From Rhizobium mongolense USDA 1844 (GTDB lineage Bacteria > Pseudomonadota > Alphaproteobacteria > Rhizobiales > Rhizobiaceae): a DNA stretch of 64,000 nucleotides. The stretch covers positions 357,691 through 421,690 of the forward strand of contig NZ_ATTQ01000005.1 in NCBI RefSeq assembly GCF_000419765.1, read 5' to 3'. Positions within the stretch are counted from its first letter, which is position 1; each line of letters starts with the position of its first letter. The notes below the pieces were generated by a model that was not told the origin of the DNA, searched no databases, and saw nothing but the letters and a program-made list of their open reading frames with translations. The position numbers were made by a program, and so were the translations under genes. Positions 56,734 through 64,000 of this stretch are shown piece by piece.

Positions 56734-56780
56734 TGGTGCCCGGCAGGGTTCGAACCCGCGACCCCTGTCACAAATCAGGA
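56734..56780 (-). other. Degraded tRNA-Thr 3' half (old att site)
   Basis: Read on the minus strand, this sequence has an anticodon-loop-like TTTGTGA with TGT, a complete T-arm GCGGGTTCGAACCCTGC and the acceptor end GGGCACCA. Two Gs of the acceptor and one of the variable region are missing compared with the copy at 57741, so it cannot be functional. It is best explained as the remnant of an older attachment site. Confidence 0.72.
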
Positions 56781-56875
56781 TGGAAAGCCTTATTCTACAG
56801 TGCCTCTACGGTGTCATGCGCCATTGGTGCCCCACCGCCGAAAATAGAGGACGAAATCTGATCCAATTCTCTACG

Positions 56876-57215
56876 GGCCGCTTGGAAACATCTGGCCACA
56901 GCGGCTTATCGTGACGGCCAGTGAGGAGCGACCGGCGACGTCTGGACAGTCTTCGGTTTCATGCCGGCTCGATCCATGTGCTGATCACGAAGTGGCGGAT
57001 TGCGTGCCAGTTGAAGGTCTTAAACTTCCTGCCGTCCTTTGCCTTGCTGGCGGCAGCGGCGAGGAGCGGCCGGGACTCGCGCTTTGGAACGTTCTTGCAC
57101 AAGGTCATCAGCTTCGGAGTTCTTGGCCGCGTCTTACTTTCGCAGCTCGGCCAGCATCGCCGATGACAAGGACTTCGTTGTGTCCTCATTCTTGTAGGCG
57201 TCGATACGCTCACTC
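56876..57215 (-). pseudogene. Decayed tyrosine integrase (C-terminal remnant)
   Basis: On the minus strand one frame gives KTFNWHAIRHFVISTWIEPA, the HxxR box of phage-type integrases, then a stop. Neighbouring frames continue with GMKPKTVQT and AGRSSLAVTISRCGQMFPS, matching the usual AGHSSLAVTMDRYGHLFPS ending with the catalytic Tyr changed to Cys. At least two frameshifts separate these pieces. It lies about 100 bp from the degraded tRNA-Thr end, the right place for an integrase of an old element. Confidence 0.75.
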
Positions 57216-57740
57216 TCGAGTGGCCGACGGTTCTTTTCTCGGCTCAATTTGCGCGCCGGCCGGTGAGCGGCGTGTTTCGATCCCGGCGCTTTATCCGAAG
57301 ACTACCAAGGCGCGCCCGCCGACCAGCCGGCGGTTTTTTTTCTTTATAGCCTCATCAAAAAAAGACCGCCCCGATCTGCGAGGCGGTTAATGCGGATTCG
57401 ATATCCGGCGACCACGGTGAGAGAGGGGTGAGGGACACCGAAGTCGATAGCAGCTTGGCGCAGCTGATCGCCTCTATGGTTGGGGTGTTGAGGCGATAGC
57501 GCAACATAGCAATGGACCGCGCCTCCCGACATTATACGTTGGTTGCCTCAAGCTAGACCCTTGGTATGCGGCGCCTTGTTTCTTATGCGCCGCCATGCGC
57601 CATTCATGTTCCAACGAGTCCCCGCTACTTTCGGGAAATGCTTGGAAAACATGGCAATTCTGGTTAAATCATTGGCGCATGAAAAACCCGCCAACAAAGG
57701 GCGGGGATAGCATCAAGTCACTGATTTCATTAACTATATA

Positions 57741-57790
57741 TGGTGCCCCCGGCAGGGTTCGAACCCGCGACCCCCTGATTACAAATCAAG
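57741..57790 (-). other. tRNA-Thr(UGU) 3' half, island attachment site
   Basis: On the minus strand this is the 3' half of a tRNA: anticodon stem-loop CTTGA-TTTGTAA-TCAGG (anticodon TGT), variable loop, T-arm GCGGG-TTCGAAC-CCTGC, acceptor CGGGGGC and ACCA. The 5' half (D-arm, GCCCCCG acceptor) is absent, so it is not a working gene. It lies 55 bp from the end of an integrase gene, as expected for the boundary of an integrated element. Confidence 0.85.
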
Positions 57791-57845
57791 TCCGACTCGC
57801 TGCATTGCAAGGGTTTTTGCAATCCATGTCGCATCCATGTTGCAC

Positions 57846-59105
57846 TCAGGCTAGGAAAGCGCGCTCGGCCTCTGCCAGTTCGTTGCCATCGTCGTTGCGT
57901 GGGAATAGATGGCCATAGGTGTCCATCGTCATGGCGATAGTGCTGTGACCCAGCCGCTCTTGAACGACCTTCGGAGGAAGTTCGAGGCCGCCGTCCTGAC
58001 GCCGATTGATGCACCACGACGCATAGAAATGGCGCAATGCGTGCAGGCCCGTATATTTCGGAGCCAGCACCGAATTGCCCTTCTTGTCCACCTCCCCAGT
58101 CTCTACGGCGACGCCCGCAGCGATCCACGACGGGTTCAGACCCCGACGCAGTATATTATTAAGCTGCTCGACCTTCCCGGTCCCGTTGGGGAACACCAGA
58201 TCGAGCGCGAGGATCTTTTCACCCTCTGCATCCTTTTTGCCGGTGTCTCGCTTCGGACAGGCAAGTTTCCATTCCTTCAACGCATTAATCACCATGGGTG
58301 GGGCAGGGATGGTGCGTTCTCCCGATATGGACTTCGGTCGGCCGATGTCGTTGAAGCGATCGGCGCGCTGATGGACGCGAACCTCCTTGCGATCAAAATC
58401 AATATCGTTCCAGCGAAGACCGCGCAGTTCTGATGCTCGTAGGCCGCAGAAGGTAGCTGTGAGCAGCAAACCCCGCCAGCGGCCCTTCAGCAAGCCGACC
58501 AGCGCTTTCACCTCGTCACGGGTGGGAATATCTACGCCAATCTTTAAGCGGCCTTTCTGGCGCTTCTCTTGACGTGTTGTGCCAGTTCCCCTTCGGGCCT
58601 GCATCTCGCGCGCTGCATTGCGCACTACGAGCCCTCTCTCCTGAGCGTCCGCCAGCAGCGTCCCGAGGGTCGTCAGCACCCGCTTCGTCATCGAGGCGGA
58701 TCGATCTTTCTCCCGTAACTCATCCTCGAACGCTCGCAGCCGCGCCCTTGTAAGCGCATTGAGGCGTTGGCTTCCGATCAGCGGCACGATGTGAAGGCGG
58801 AGAGTGCGTTCGTAATCCTCGATCGAGGATCGCTCAAGGCCGGCCGCTTTCGCCGAGGCGATCCACAGCTTCCCCGCAACCTCAACAGTAACTGTCTCCC
58901 GATCGGCCACGTGCGTACCTTCGCGCACCTCAACGCTTGCCGTAGCGGCAAAGGCGTCGGCCTCTTTTTTCCTCTGAAACGTCTTTAGGCGTCTCTTTCC
59001 GGCGGTGTCCGTATAATCGACAACCCAAGCCGACTTCTGCTCGCCCTTCGGCGTAGTCCATTCGCGTTTACGGAACTTACGAAATTCGCCTGCCTCGATT
59101 GCCAA
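57846..59105 (-). CDS. Tyrosine-type site-specific integrase
   Basis: A 419-residue recombinase. An N-terminal arm-binding domain (WVVDYTDTAGKRRLKTFQRK) and a SAM-like core-binding domain (YERTLRLHIVPLIGSQRLNA) precede the catalytic domain. Catalytic residues are Arg in CGLRASELRGLRW, HALRHFYASW (HxxR) and LGHSTIAMTMDTYGHLF (His and the nucleophilic Tyr). The protein is full length with no frameshift. It reads toward the tRNA-Thr fragment at 57741-57790, its presumed substrate site. Confidence 0.95.
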   Translation of the reverse strand: MAIEAGEFRKFRKREWTTPKGEQKSAWVVDYTDTAGKRRLKTFQRKKEADAFAATASVEVREGTHVADRETVTVEVAGKLWIASAKAAGLERSSIEDYERTLRLHIVPLIGSQRLNALTRARLRAFEDELREKDRSASMTKRVLTTLGTLLADAQERGLVVRNAAREMQARRGTGTTRQEKRQKGRLKIGVDIPTRDEVKALVGLLKGRWRGLLLTATFCGLRASELRGLRWNDIDFDRKEVRVHQRADRFNDIGRPKSISGERTIPAPPMVINALKEWKLACPKRDTGKKDAEGEKILALDLVFPNGTGKVEQLNNILRRGLNPSWIAAGVAVETGEVDKKGNSVLAPKYTGLHALRHFYASWCINRRQDGGLELPPKVVQERLGHSTIAMTMDTYGHLFPRNDDGNELAEAERAFLA

Positions 59106-59108
59106 CGA

Positions 59109-59396
59109 GTGTTCAAGCGACCTGCCGATTGCACACAGAAGGTTTGCCCACGCTGCTCGGGCGTTACCTACCGGACGGGTTCAGACTTCAGGCCGCCCCG
59201 TGCAAACGATAAGAAGGGTTGGGCGGTCGCAAGTTTCCTTATCTTGAAAGGCTTTCCGTACTACAGACTTGGAGTGCCGTATCCAACCACGCTGAACGAA
59301 GCCCAGAGATTTGTTGAGGCGAATGCGGCCCTGGCTGTTGACGTCACGGAAAATCGGACCATCCCGCTGCACTGGCCCCGAGATCAGAGGGTGTAG
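59109..59396 (+). CDS. Hypothetical protein (95 aa), divergent from integrase
   Basis: A 95-residue frame with a possible zinc knuckle (VCPRCSG) and protein-like blocks (TYRTGSDFRPPRANDKKGWA, GFPYYRLGVPYPTTLNEAQR). It starts with GTG only 3 bp from the integrase start in the opposite direction, leaving no room for a normal leader. It may be a remnant whose true 5' end was replaced by the integrase gene. No family is named. Confidence 0.42.
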   Translation: MFKRPADCTQKVCPRCSGVTYRTGSDFRPPRANDKKGWAVASFLILKGFPYYRLGVPYPTTLNEAQRFVEANAALAVDVTENRTIPLHWPRDQRV

Positions 59397-59485
59397 AGTG
59401 CGTCTATGACCGCAATTGGCGCATCCGGCCAAGGCAAAGCTTCCACAGTCGGCCCGAAGCGGTTATCGGCTTCAGCGGCGGCTGG

Positions 59486-59812
59486 TCACCTTTTGATTTC
59501 GGCCGGAATGAGTGTGAACACTGGTTTGGCGGGGGTCACCACATCCATGCACGTTGCGCCGGTTATGAAACGATAGTGGGAAGTTGGGCCGTATCGGCCA
59601 CTAACGGCGATCTTCCAGATTTCAGATTGCGACCTATCAAACGCAGCTTCTTCAACGCGATACGCGAAATGTTCACGAACCAAACCCTCGTCAGCGCTAT
59701 CCTCGTGCTCGGTGCTCAGTGGCATTTCATCGACTAGTCGCACGATGCAGGGACCATCAAATGCGATTCTCAGCATGTGCTCAGGATCGCCCACATAGAA
59801 GTCCACTGACAC
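59486..59812 (-). CDS. Hypothetical protein (108 aa)
   Basis: A 108-residue soluble acidic protein starting with GTG (MSVDFYVGDPEHMLRIAFDG) with alternating strands (WKIAVSGRYGPTSHYRFITG). It has natural composition and AGGGCG upstream. It is not recognised and is probably part of the island's cargo. Confidence 0.6.
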   Translation of the reverse strand: MSVDFYVGDPEHMLRIAFDGPCIVRLVDEMPLSTEHEDSADEGLVREHFAYRVEEAAFDRSQSEIWKIAVSGRYGPTSHYRFITGATCMDVVTPAKPVFTLIPAEIKR

Positions 59813-60147
59813 ACTCTGGTCGCCCTGCCACCGAAAGGCATGAAGGTCGCTCGAAGTGGCCCGAACAGCGATCCCTACGTCTAGCGGAATATATCTGGTC
59901 AGGGTAACCGATCCTTGCCCAACCTATATGAGCGCGACTGTTGCTTTCACCGATGCTTGAAGATTTCATATGAAACTCGCGGCAAAAAAACAACCGTTGT
60001 GGGTTTTACCTGTTCGATTTGAAGCTGTGTGTACACGTCTATCACCGCAGGTGGGGCTTTCCCGGTCCGCAGTCGGCCCATTGCGGACTCGGGGGTTATC
60101 GCAGATATCTGTCGCCAAGGTTTCTCCGATCTTTCAAAGGTCCAAGT
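59813..60147. other. Non-coding gap, no identifiable gene
   Basis: This 335 bp stretch shows no convincing gene, hairpin or insertion sequence. One 16-mer, TCGGCCCATTGCGGAC at about 60073-60088, recurs at 60891-60906, which suggests shared repeat-derived DNA within the island. Confidence 0.45.
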
Positions 60148-60735
60148 ATGATCATCTATGCGACCAAGCATGACGCCGATGTGATTCGAAAATGGATAAA
60201 CGACGAGCCGGACATCGCTTGGATCGTTAAGGTCGCAGAACAGGACCAAACCTGCCACTGGAAGGCAATTAGCGCGATTGAAGCCCTCGAAGAGCAGACG
60301 TACGCGCTATGGCACACCAGGAGCGGGCCGCTCAACATTCCGTCTTGCGACCGCAATGTCCCTGATGCGATAGTTGCCGATCCATTTGCCGGTTGGTCCC
60401 AGACAATGCAGCATAGCGGCGCTACGTCGCCATGGTTTGGTGGCAATTTGCCGGGACCTTATTCGTTCACGTTCGCCGAGTCTGGCCGCGAAGCGCCGGG
60501 TAGCCTCGCCAGATCAGGCTTCTATTGGCTTGAAGATCGTTACAAGTCTGTCGGAAAACCAGCAAACCCAGAGGCCAAGCTTTGGTGGAAGAAATTGCGT
60601 CGGTTCTTGGAGAAGTCCACTACTCAAGTGCCATGGGCGAACGTCACCAATCGAAAGCGGACCATCATAGCCTACGTATTTCCCGAAGCTAAAATTCAAA
60701 TTGATCAGGGGCGGCACCGGGATTTGAATCCCTAG
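60148..60735 (+). CDS. Hypothetical protein (195 aa)
   Basis: A 195-residue soluble protein (MIIYATKHDADVIRKWINDE) with several Trp residues and a central PFAGWSQTMQHSG block. I recognise no domain. The last residues, DQGRHRDLNP, are encoded by a tRNA 3'-end-like sequence, so the original C-terminus may have been lost at a recombination point. The ATG at 60148 is favoured over an upstream in-frame start at 60019, which begins in low-quality sequence. Confidence 0.6.
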   Translation: MIIYATKHDADVIRKWINDEPDIAWIVKVAEQDQTCHWKAISAIEALEEQTYALWHTRSGPLNIPSCDRNVPDAIVADPFAGWSQTMQHSGATSPWFGGNLPGPYSFTFAESGREAPGSLARSGFYWLEDRYKSVGKPANPEAKLWWKKLRRFLEKSTTQVPWANVTNRKRTIIAYVFPEAKIQIDQGRHRDLNP

Positions 60736-60962
60736 ATCGACGCTCTTTGGTTACGATCACAAGTCGGCGTGAGCGGCCGCGCGAAGCAACCCAACTGAGC
60801 ACACCTTCATCCTCATCATTAGGTGAGCGTGGTTGAACCGGTGCATGTCCACAGCTGGCGCGATCCTAACCAAGCTTTCGTCGCATGTCGGCCCATTGCG
60901 GACAATACGCCGTTTTGGTTAACTTCTCATGGAACCGAGAATTCGGCCAATCGGAGATTGCC

Positions 60963-61364
60963 ATGCTTCGTAACGCAATTCTGCTATGTGCAGGTCTGGT
61001 GGTCATTGGAGGCGTGGCTTCTGCCGAAGAAACTGCATCCGCTAGAACGTTTCGGTACGCCATCCTGATCAACCAACAAGAGCCAATTTACGGCGAGGTG
61101 GGATGTGCGGAATATCCATGCCAATTGGTTGATCACAAGGCACCCGATATCAAGCTTTCGCTTAGCAGCGATGACGGCTCTTTCGTGCGTCCAATTGTCT
61201 TTTGTGGGGTGAGGAATTGTTTCATTTCATATAGGTCTGAGAATATTGACTTGCGACAGACCGGGAAGCTCCTGAGGTTCCAGGTGGCGGAAGGTAACGA
61301 GCCAGGCAATGACGCGGTCCTTCTTAAAAGCCGACCGATGGGGGAAATTATTCTTTCCTTCTGA
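60963..61364 (+). CDS. Small exported protein (133 aa)
   Basis: A 133-residue protein with a clear signal peptide (LLCAGLVVIGGVASAEETAS; cleavage near SAEE) and four Cys residues in the mature part (GCAEYPCQL, FCGVRNCFIS), probably forming two disulfides. GGAGATTGCC precedes the ATG at 60963; the frame is open upstream to 60885, but those residues would block secretion. Function unknown. Confidence 0.72.
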   Translation: MLRNAILLCAGLVVIGGVASAEETASARTFRYAILINQQEPIYGEVGCAEYPCQLVDHKAPDIKLSLSSDDGSFVRPIVFCGVRNCFISYRSENIDLRQTGKLLRFQVAEGNEPGNDAVLLKSRPMGEIILSF

Positions 61365-61894
61365 CTTCCAATGGCCGGTGTTGGCGCAAAGCTGACAACG
61401 CCGCATCGTTATCGGCTGGTGGCATTTGCCACAGTGCTGGTCCACCCTCCTCATAGGATCTACATAACCATTCGCGGTCCGCAAAATTGCGGTATTATGG
61501 AGCAAATGCCACCCGATAACGATGCTCCCTTTGCGCCTCTTAGCCGTCGTTCAGCAACGGGATTCTCGCGCTGATAGCGGACGTTGTCCACCGATCCGCA
61601 GCTCTTGGCTGGCAATTGATCCTTTTGACCACGGGCCGGGGTGAACGATTGCAGTTAGCGAGCGAAGCGGGCTTCCACCGTGCGACCTACGCGGATCACA
61701 CTAGTCAAACCAACCAAGCGGTACCTCGGAGCACCCCCGAGAGGCGGCCAGTCTGATTTCAGGGGTTCCCGCTGTGTCATATTTTCTTGAGAAGCGCTAA
61801 AAAGGTTCCGCTGGATTGCCCGGTGTGACGGCGATACGCGCGACCCGAATGGCCGTGTTACGGTCCATTCTTGATCGAGAGAGGATGGCAAGCC
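61365..61894. other. Non-coding gap, no identifiable gene
   Basis: This 530 bp stretch has only short open frames. A minus-strand piece (LKSDWPPLGGAPRYRLVGLT) looks protein-like but has no plausible start or stop context and may be a remnant. The last bases hold the GAGAGGATGG ribosome site of the methyltransferase. Confidence 0.42.
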
Positions 61895-62701
61895 ATGGAA
61901 GCCGTAGAACTACGATATAATTGGGCTGATCCCGACGTCTATGAGACATTCATAGGGCGCTGGAGCGAACATCTGGCAAGCCCATTTCTCACACGTGCCA
62001 ATATTGCTCCGGGCAGTCGCGTGCTCGATGTAGCATGTGGGACAGGTGTGTTGTCGAAAGCACTGGCCGAGGCGGGAGCGCATGTGATCGGTGTTGACGC
62101 ATCGGAGGGATACCTGGAAGGAGCCCGCCGTCGACGATCCCACCCCAATATCGCATATGAACACGGCGATGTCCGGCACATGCGGTTCGACACTAGCTTT
62201 TTCGATGCGGCCGTTTCCACGCTGGCCCTGGACGTTATCCCGGAAATTGAACAGGTAGTTGCCGAGATGAAGCGCGTGACCCGTCCAGGCGGCGTGGTCG
62301 CATCCGCCGTTACTCAGTTCTTGGGCGGCATGCCCGCCTTCGATCTCGTCATTAACACCGGCGCCGTGCTTGAGACCGACTTCGCCAGACTGAGGTCCAT
62401 GCGGGCGGGGCGCCAGCTCTTCTGGCCTGATGGTCAGGCGACGTTGTGGCGGAAGATCGGCCTCGTCGACGTGACGGAGATTCCCGTTGTCGTGGACTGC
62501 GAGTATGCGTCCTTCGCGGATTATTGGGCTACGTTCACCGACGGCCCAGGCAGCACAACAAGCACATTGATGGCACTTTCGGACGACGCCCGCGGTTCGA
62601 TCGAACAGCATGTTCGTGCCGGGTATCTGGTTGGCTTGCCCGATGGACCCCGGTCATTTCCCATGATGTTCCGTGTGGTGCGTGGCTTGGTCCCAGCCTG
62701 A
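61895..62701 (+). CDS. Class I SAM-dependent methyltransferase
   Basis: A 268-residue methyltransferase of the UbiE/COQ5-like type. The SAM-binding glycine motif is RVLDVACGTGVLSKAL, followed by VIGVDASEGYL (motif II), HGDVRHMRFD (motif III) and KRVTRPGGVVASAV (post-III). The start at 61895 has AGAGGATGG upstream. The substrate is unknown and it stands alone among island genes. Confidence 0.9.
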   Translation: MEAVELRYNWADPDVYETFIGRWSEHLASPFLTRANIAPGSRVLDVACGTGVLSKALAEAGAHVIGVDASEGYLEGARRRRSHPNIAYEHGDVRHMRFDTSFFDAAVSTLALDVIPEIEQVVAEMKRVTRPGGVVASAVTQFLGGMPAFDLVINTGAVLETDFARLRSMRAGRQLFWPDGQATLWRKIGLVDVTEIPVVVDCEYASFADYWATFTDGPGSTTSTLMALSDDARGSIEQHVRAGYLVGLPDGPRSFPMMFRVVRGLVPA

Positions 62702-62866
62702 TTCTGGAGAGCATGAAGTGGGCCCGCGGGGGCCTGATGTGGGCCGAAAGCGGTCGTTGGTGGCACGTGCTACATAATTCCGCAAAATTGAAGGGCGCGT
62801 CGGAACCCTTCTTCGACTTTCCCATTAGGTTGTCAGGCTTACCGAGCATTAAGAATGGAGAACACG

Positions 62867-63163
62867 ATGAAACGAATCTTATTTGCTTCGGCTATGCTGG
62901 CCCTGTCGGCAGGCGTTCCCCTTGCCCAGACGAGCACAACGACCGGCACGACAACAACGACGACGACTACGACGACCAAACCAATCACTACCGATAAGGG
63001 AACAGACACTACTACCACTGGCAGCACTACGAACTCGAACTCGGCTAAGGACTGCGCACCTGGCCAACAGCCCGGAAGCGCGAAGCAGGCAGCACCTGGG
63101 CAGCAGGACACTGACGCCAACACAGCCGCTCCCGGCCAAATGAAGAAGACGACTAAGTGTTAA
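62867..63163 (+). CDS. Threonine-rich exported protein with APGQ repeats
   Basis: A 98-residue protein with a signal peptide (MKRILFASAMLALSAGVPLA). A low-complexity Thr-rich segment (TTTGTTTTTTTTTTKPITT) follows, and then three APGQ units (CAPGQQPGSAKQAAPGQQ and APGQMKK), ending in a single Cys. GGAG lies just before the ATG at 62867. The Thr run and APGQ repeats suggest a surface or envelope spacer, but no function is known. Confidence 0.72.
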   Translation: MKRILFASAMLALSAGVPLAQTSTTTGTTTTTTTTTTKPITTDKGTDTTTTGSTTNSNSAKDCAPGQQPGSAKQAAPGQQDTDANTAAPGQMKKTTKC

Positions 63164-63229
63164 TAGGCCAATATCCGCGTACAGGGGTTGGCCGGGGTGA
63201 CGTGGAAATAGCCCCCCGGCCTAAATCCC

Positions 63230-63511
63230 TCAGTGTCCATGCAGCGCTTTGATCTGCTCGTACAGCTCTTCGACCTTTCTCGACGCCTCCCGCGCCGTGG
63301 GTTGCCAGCCGTTGTGAGGCAGAATGTTCTGCCTCTGCCCAGGTATGGCACTGATCGCCCATCGCCACTGGCGGGCGCGCGAACTGGTGGTAAGGTCGAG
63401 ATAGATGCGCCCGAACTGCAAATCGCCATCCACGGAGACAAAGTCTTGGTGGCCTTCGCCTGGCCATGTCTCCCGCCATTTGTATTTCGGCTGATACTCT
63501 TCCGTCGTCAT
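63230..63511 (-). CDS. Conserved rhizobial hypothetical protein (93 aa)
   Basis: A 93-residue protein (YKWRETWPGEGHQDFVSVDG, FGRIYLDLTTSS, WAISAIPGQRQNILPHNGWQ) that matches a small family I have seen repeated in rhizobial genomes and plasmids, function unknown. Trp-rich beta segments are followed by a helical C-terminus (REASRKVEELYEQIKALHGH). It is divergent from the ligase gene with 49 bp between starts. Confidence 0.78.
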   Translation of the reverse strand: MTTEEYQPKYKWRETWPGEGHQDFVSVDGDLQFGRIYLDLTTSSRARQWRWAISAIPGQRQNILPHNGWQPTAREASRKVEELYEQIKALHGH

Positions 63512-63560
63512 TGTCTCAAATTTCGTTTTCTTTTTAAGTATTCCCTGATGTAATCATCGG

Positions 63561-64000
63561 ATGGCAAAGCCTCCACCTTCAAAGCCTCTGCTCGCCACCG
63601 ATAAGCCGCTTCGCTCCCGAGCACGCAAGCCGCGCGATCCGGCGCAGCCGAACCTTCCCCTCGATCCCATGCCAGACCGCATAGAGCCGTGCCTGGCGCT
63701 GTTGAAACCCAGACCGCCCAAGGGGCCGGAGTGGGCTTTCGAAATCAAATGGGACGGGTATCGCATTGCCATCCATATCGAGCCGAAAGGCGTTCGCATT
63801 TGTAACCAGAGGCGGCCACGATTGGACGGATCGCTTCCCGGCCATCGCAAAAGCGGCAAAGAAGCTCGACGTGGCGACGGCAATCCTGGATGGCGAGGCG
63901 GTCGTGCTCGACGAGCAAGGCCGGTCCGATTTCGGACTGCTGCAGCAATCGCTCGGCGACCGGGGCGGCAAGCGCATCTCAACCGAAGCGATCTTCATGG
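63561..64000 (+). pseudogene. ligD: ATP-dependent DNA ligase (LigD type), start only, frameshifted
   Basis: The frame from ATG 63561 gives a basic Pro/Lys-rich leader and then the ligase core WAFEIKWDGYRIAIHI, with Lys63 in KWDG the adenylated residue. After residue 80 (GVRI) the frame fails; one base further on, a second frame continues perfectly (TRGGHDWTDRFPAIAKAA, AILDGEAVVLDEQGRSDFGL) to the window end. The join is at TTT 63799-63801, where one T seems extra. Either a real mutation or a sequencing slip; otherwise a normal NHEJ ligase. Confidence 0.8.

Noticed and set aside
57741..57790. Functional tRNA gene
   Set aside because: The 5' half with acceptor strand and D-arm is missing, so no cloverleaf can form. 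The same applies to 56734-56780.

Overview
The window reads as a chromosomal segment from a member of the Rhizobiaceae, most likely Rhizobium or a close relative. The evidence is the gene order (dnaE, divK-pleD-rpmG, rnr-topA-plsY-pyrC'-pyrB, gatCAB, accB-accC-aroQ), a high-GC alphaproteobacterial coding style, a DivK/PleD cell-cycle module, an NDUFA12-type complex I accessory protein, and short palindromic intergenic repeats of the kind common in rhizobia. No rRNA operon, intact tRNA or CRISPR array was found.

Layout. 1-9105: the C-terminal half of DnaE, a HIT protein, an L,D-transpeptidase, DNA polymerase IV, an acetyltransferase, a HAD-like protein with a DUF3572 gene, then divK-pleD. 9106-9852: a mostly non-coding stretch holding a candidate structured small RNA with a strong terminator. 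9853-20519 is almost all minus strand: rpmG (found by eye, 55 aa), an MFS carrier, a DUF983 protein, RNase R, topoisomerase I, a short stub where dprA usually lies, PlsY, a metal-site-less dihydroorotase (PyrC'/PyrX) and PyrB. 20698-37680: AidB-like dehydrogenase, TetR regulator, RuvX, UPF0173 hydrolase, gatC-gatA, an accessory patch with a YjhX-like protein and acetyltransferases, gatB, a decayed acetyltransferase, NDUFA12, Aat, accC-accB-aroQ, a DsbA-like protein and an aminotransferase. 38481-47618: RNase E, an AmiC-type amidase, PBP1A and prfB with a programmed frameshift. 47771-53521: an accessory block with an APH(3')-II-like phosphotransferase, an ABC exporter, and a DHA2 efflux pump divergent from a LysR regulator. 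53496-56635: an exported protein, NAD kinase and a run of very small conserved genes.

From 56734 the window enters tRNA-associated mobile DNA. A full-length tyrosine integrase (57846-59105) sits next to a copy of the 3' half of a tRNA-Thr(UGU) gene at 57741-57790, which I read as the left attachment boundary of an island running beyond position 64000. About 1 kb further left, a second degraded tRNA-Thr end and a decayed integrase record an earlier integration at the same target. The island carries mostly unknown small proteins, a methyltransferase, a threonine-rich exported protein and the start of a LigD-type ligase broken by one extra T.

The clearest functional links are: translation quality and tRNA charging (gatCAB, prfB, aat, rpmG); cell envelope (L,D-transpeptidase, AmiC, PBP1A); RNA turnover (RNase R, RNase E); pyrimidine synthesis (pyrB with its structural partner pyrC'); and the polarity/c-di-GMP module divK-pleD. 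No wholly new system is proven. The best leads are the structured RNA downstream of pleD, the apparent loss of dprA, the YjhX/acetyltransferase neighbours and the nested integration history at tRNA-Thr.
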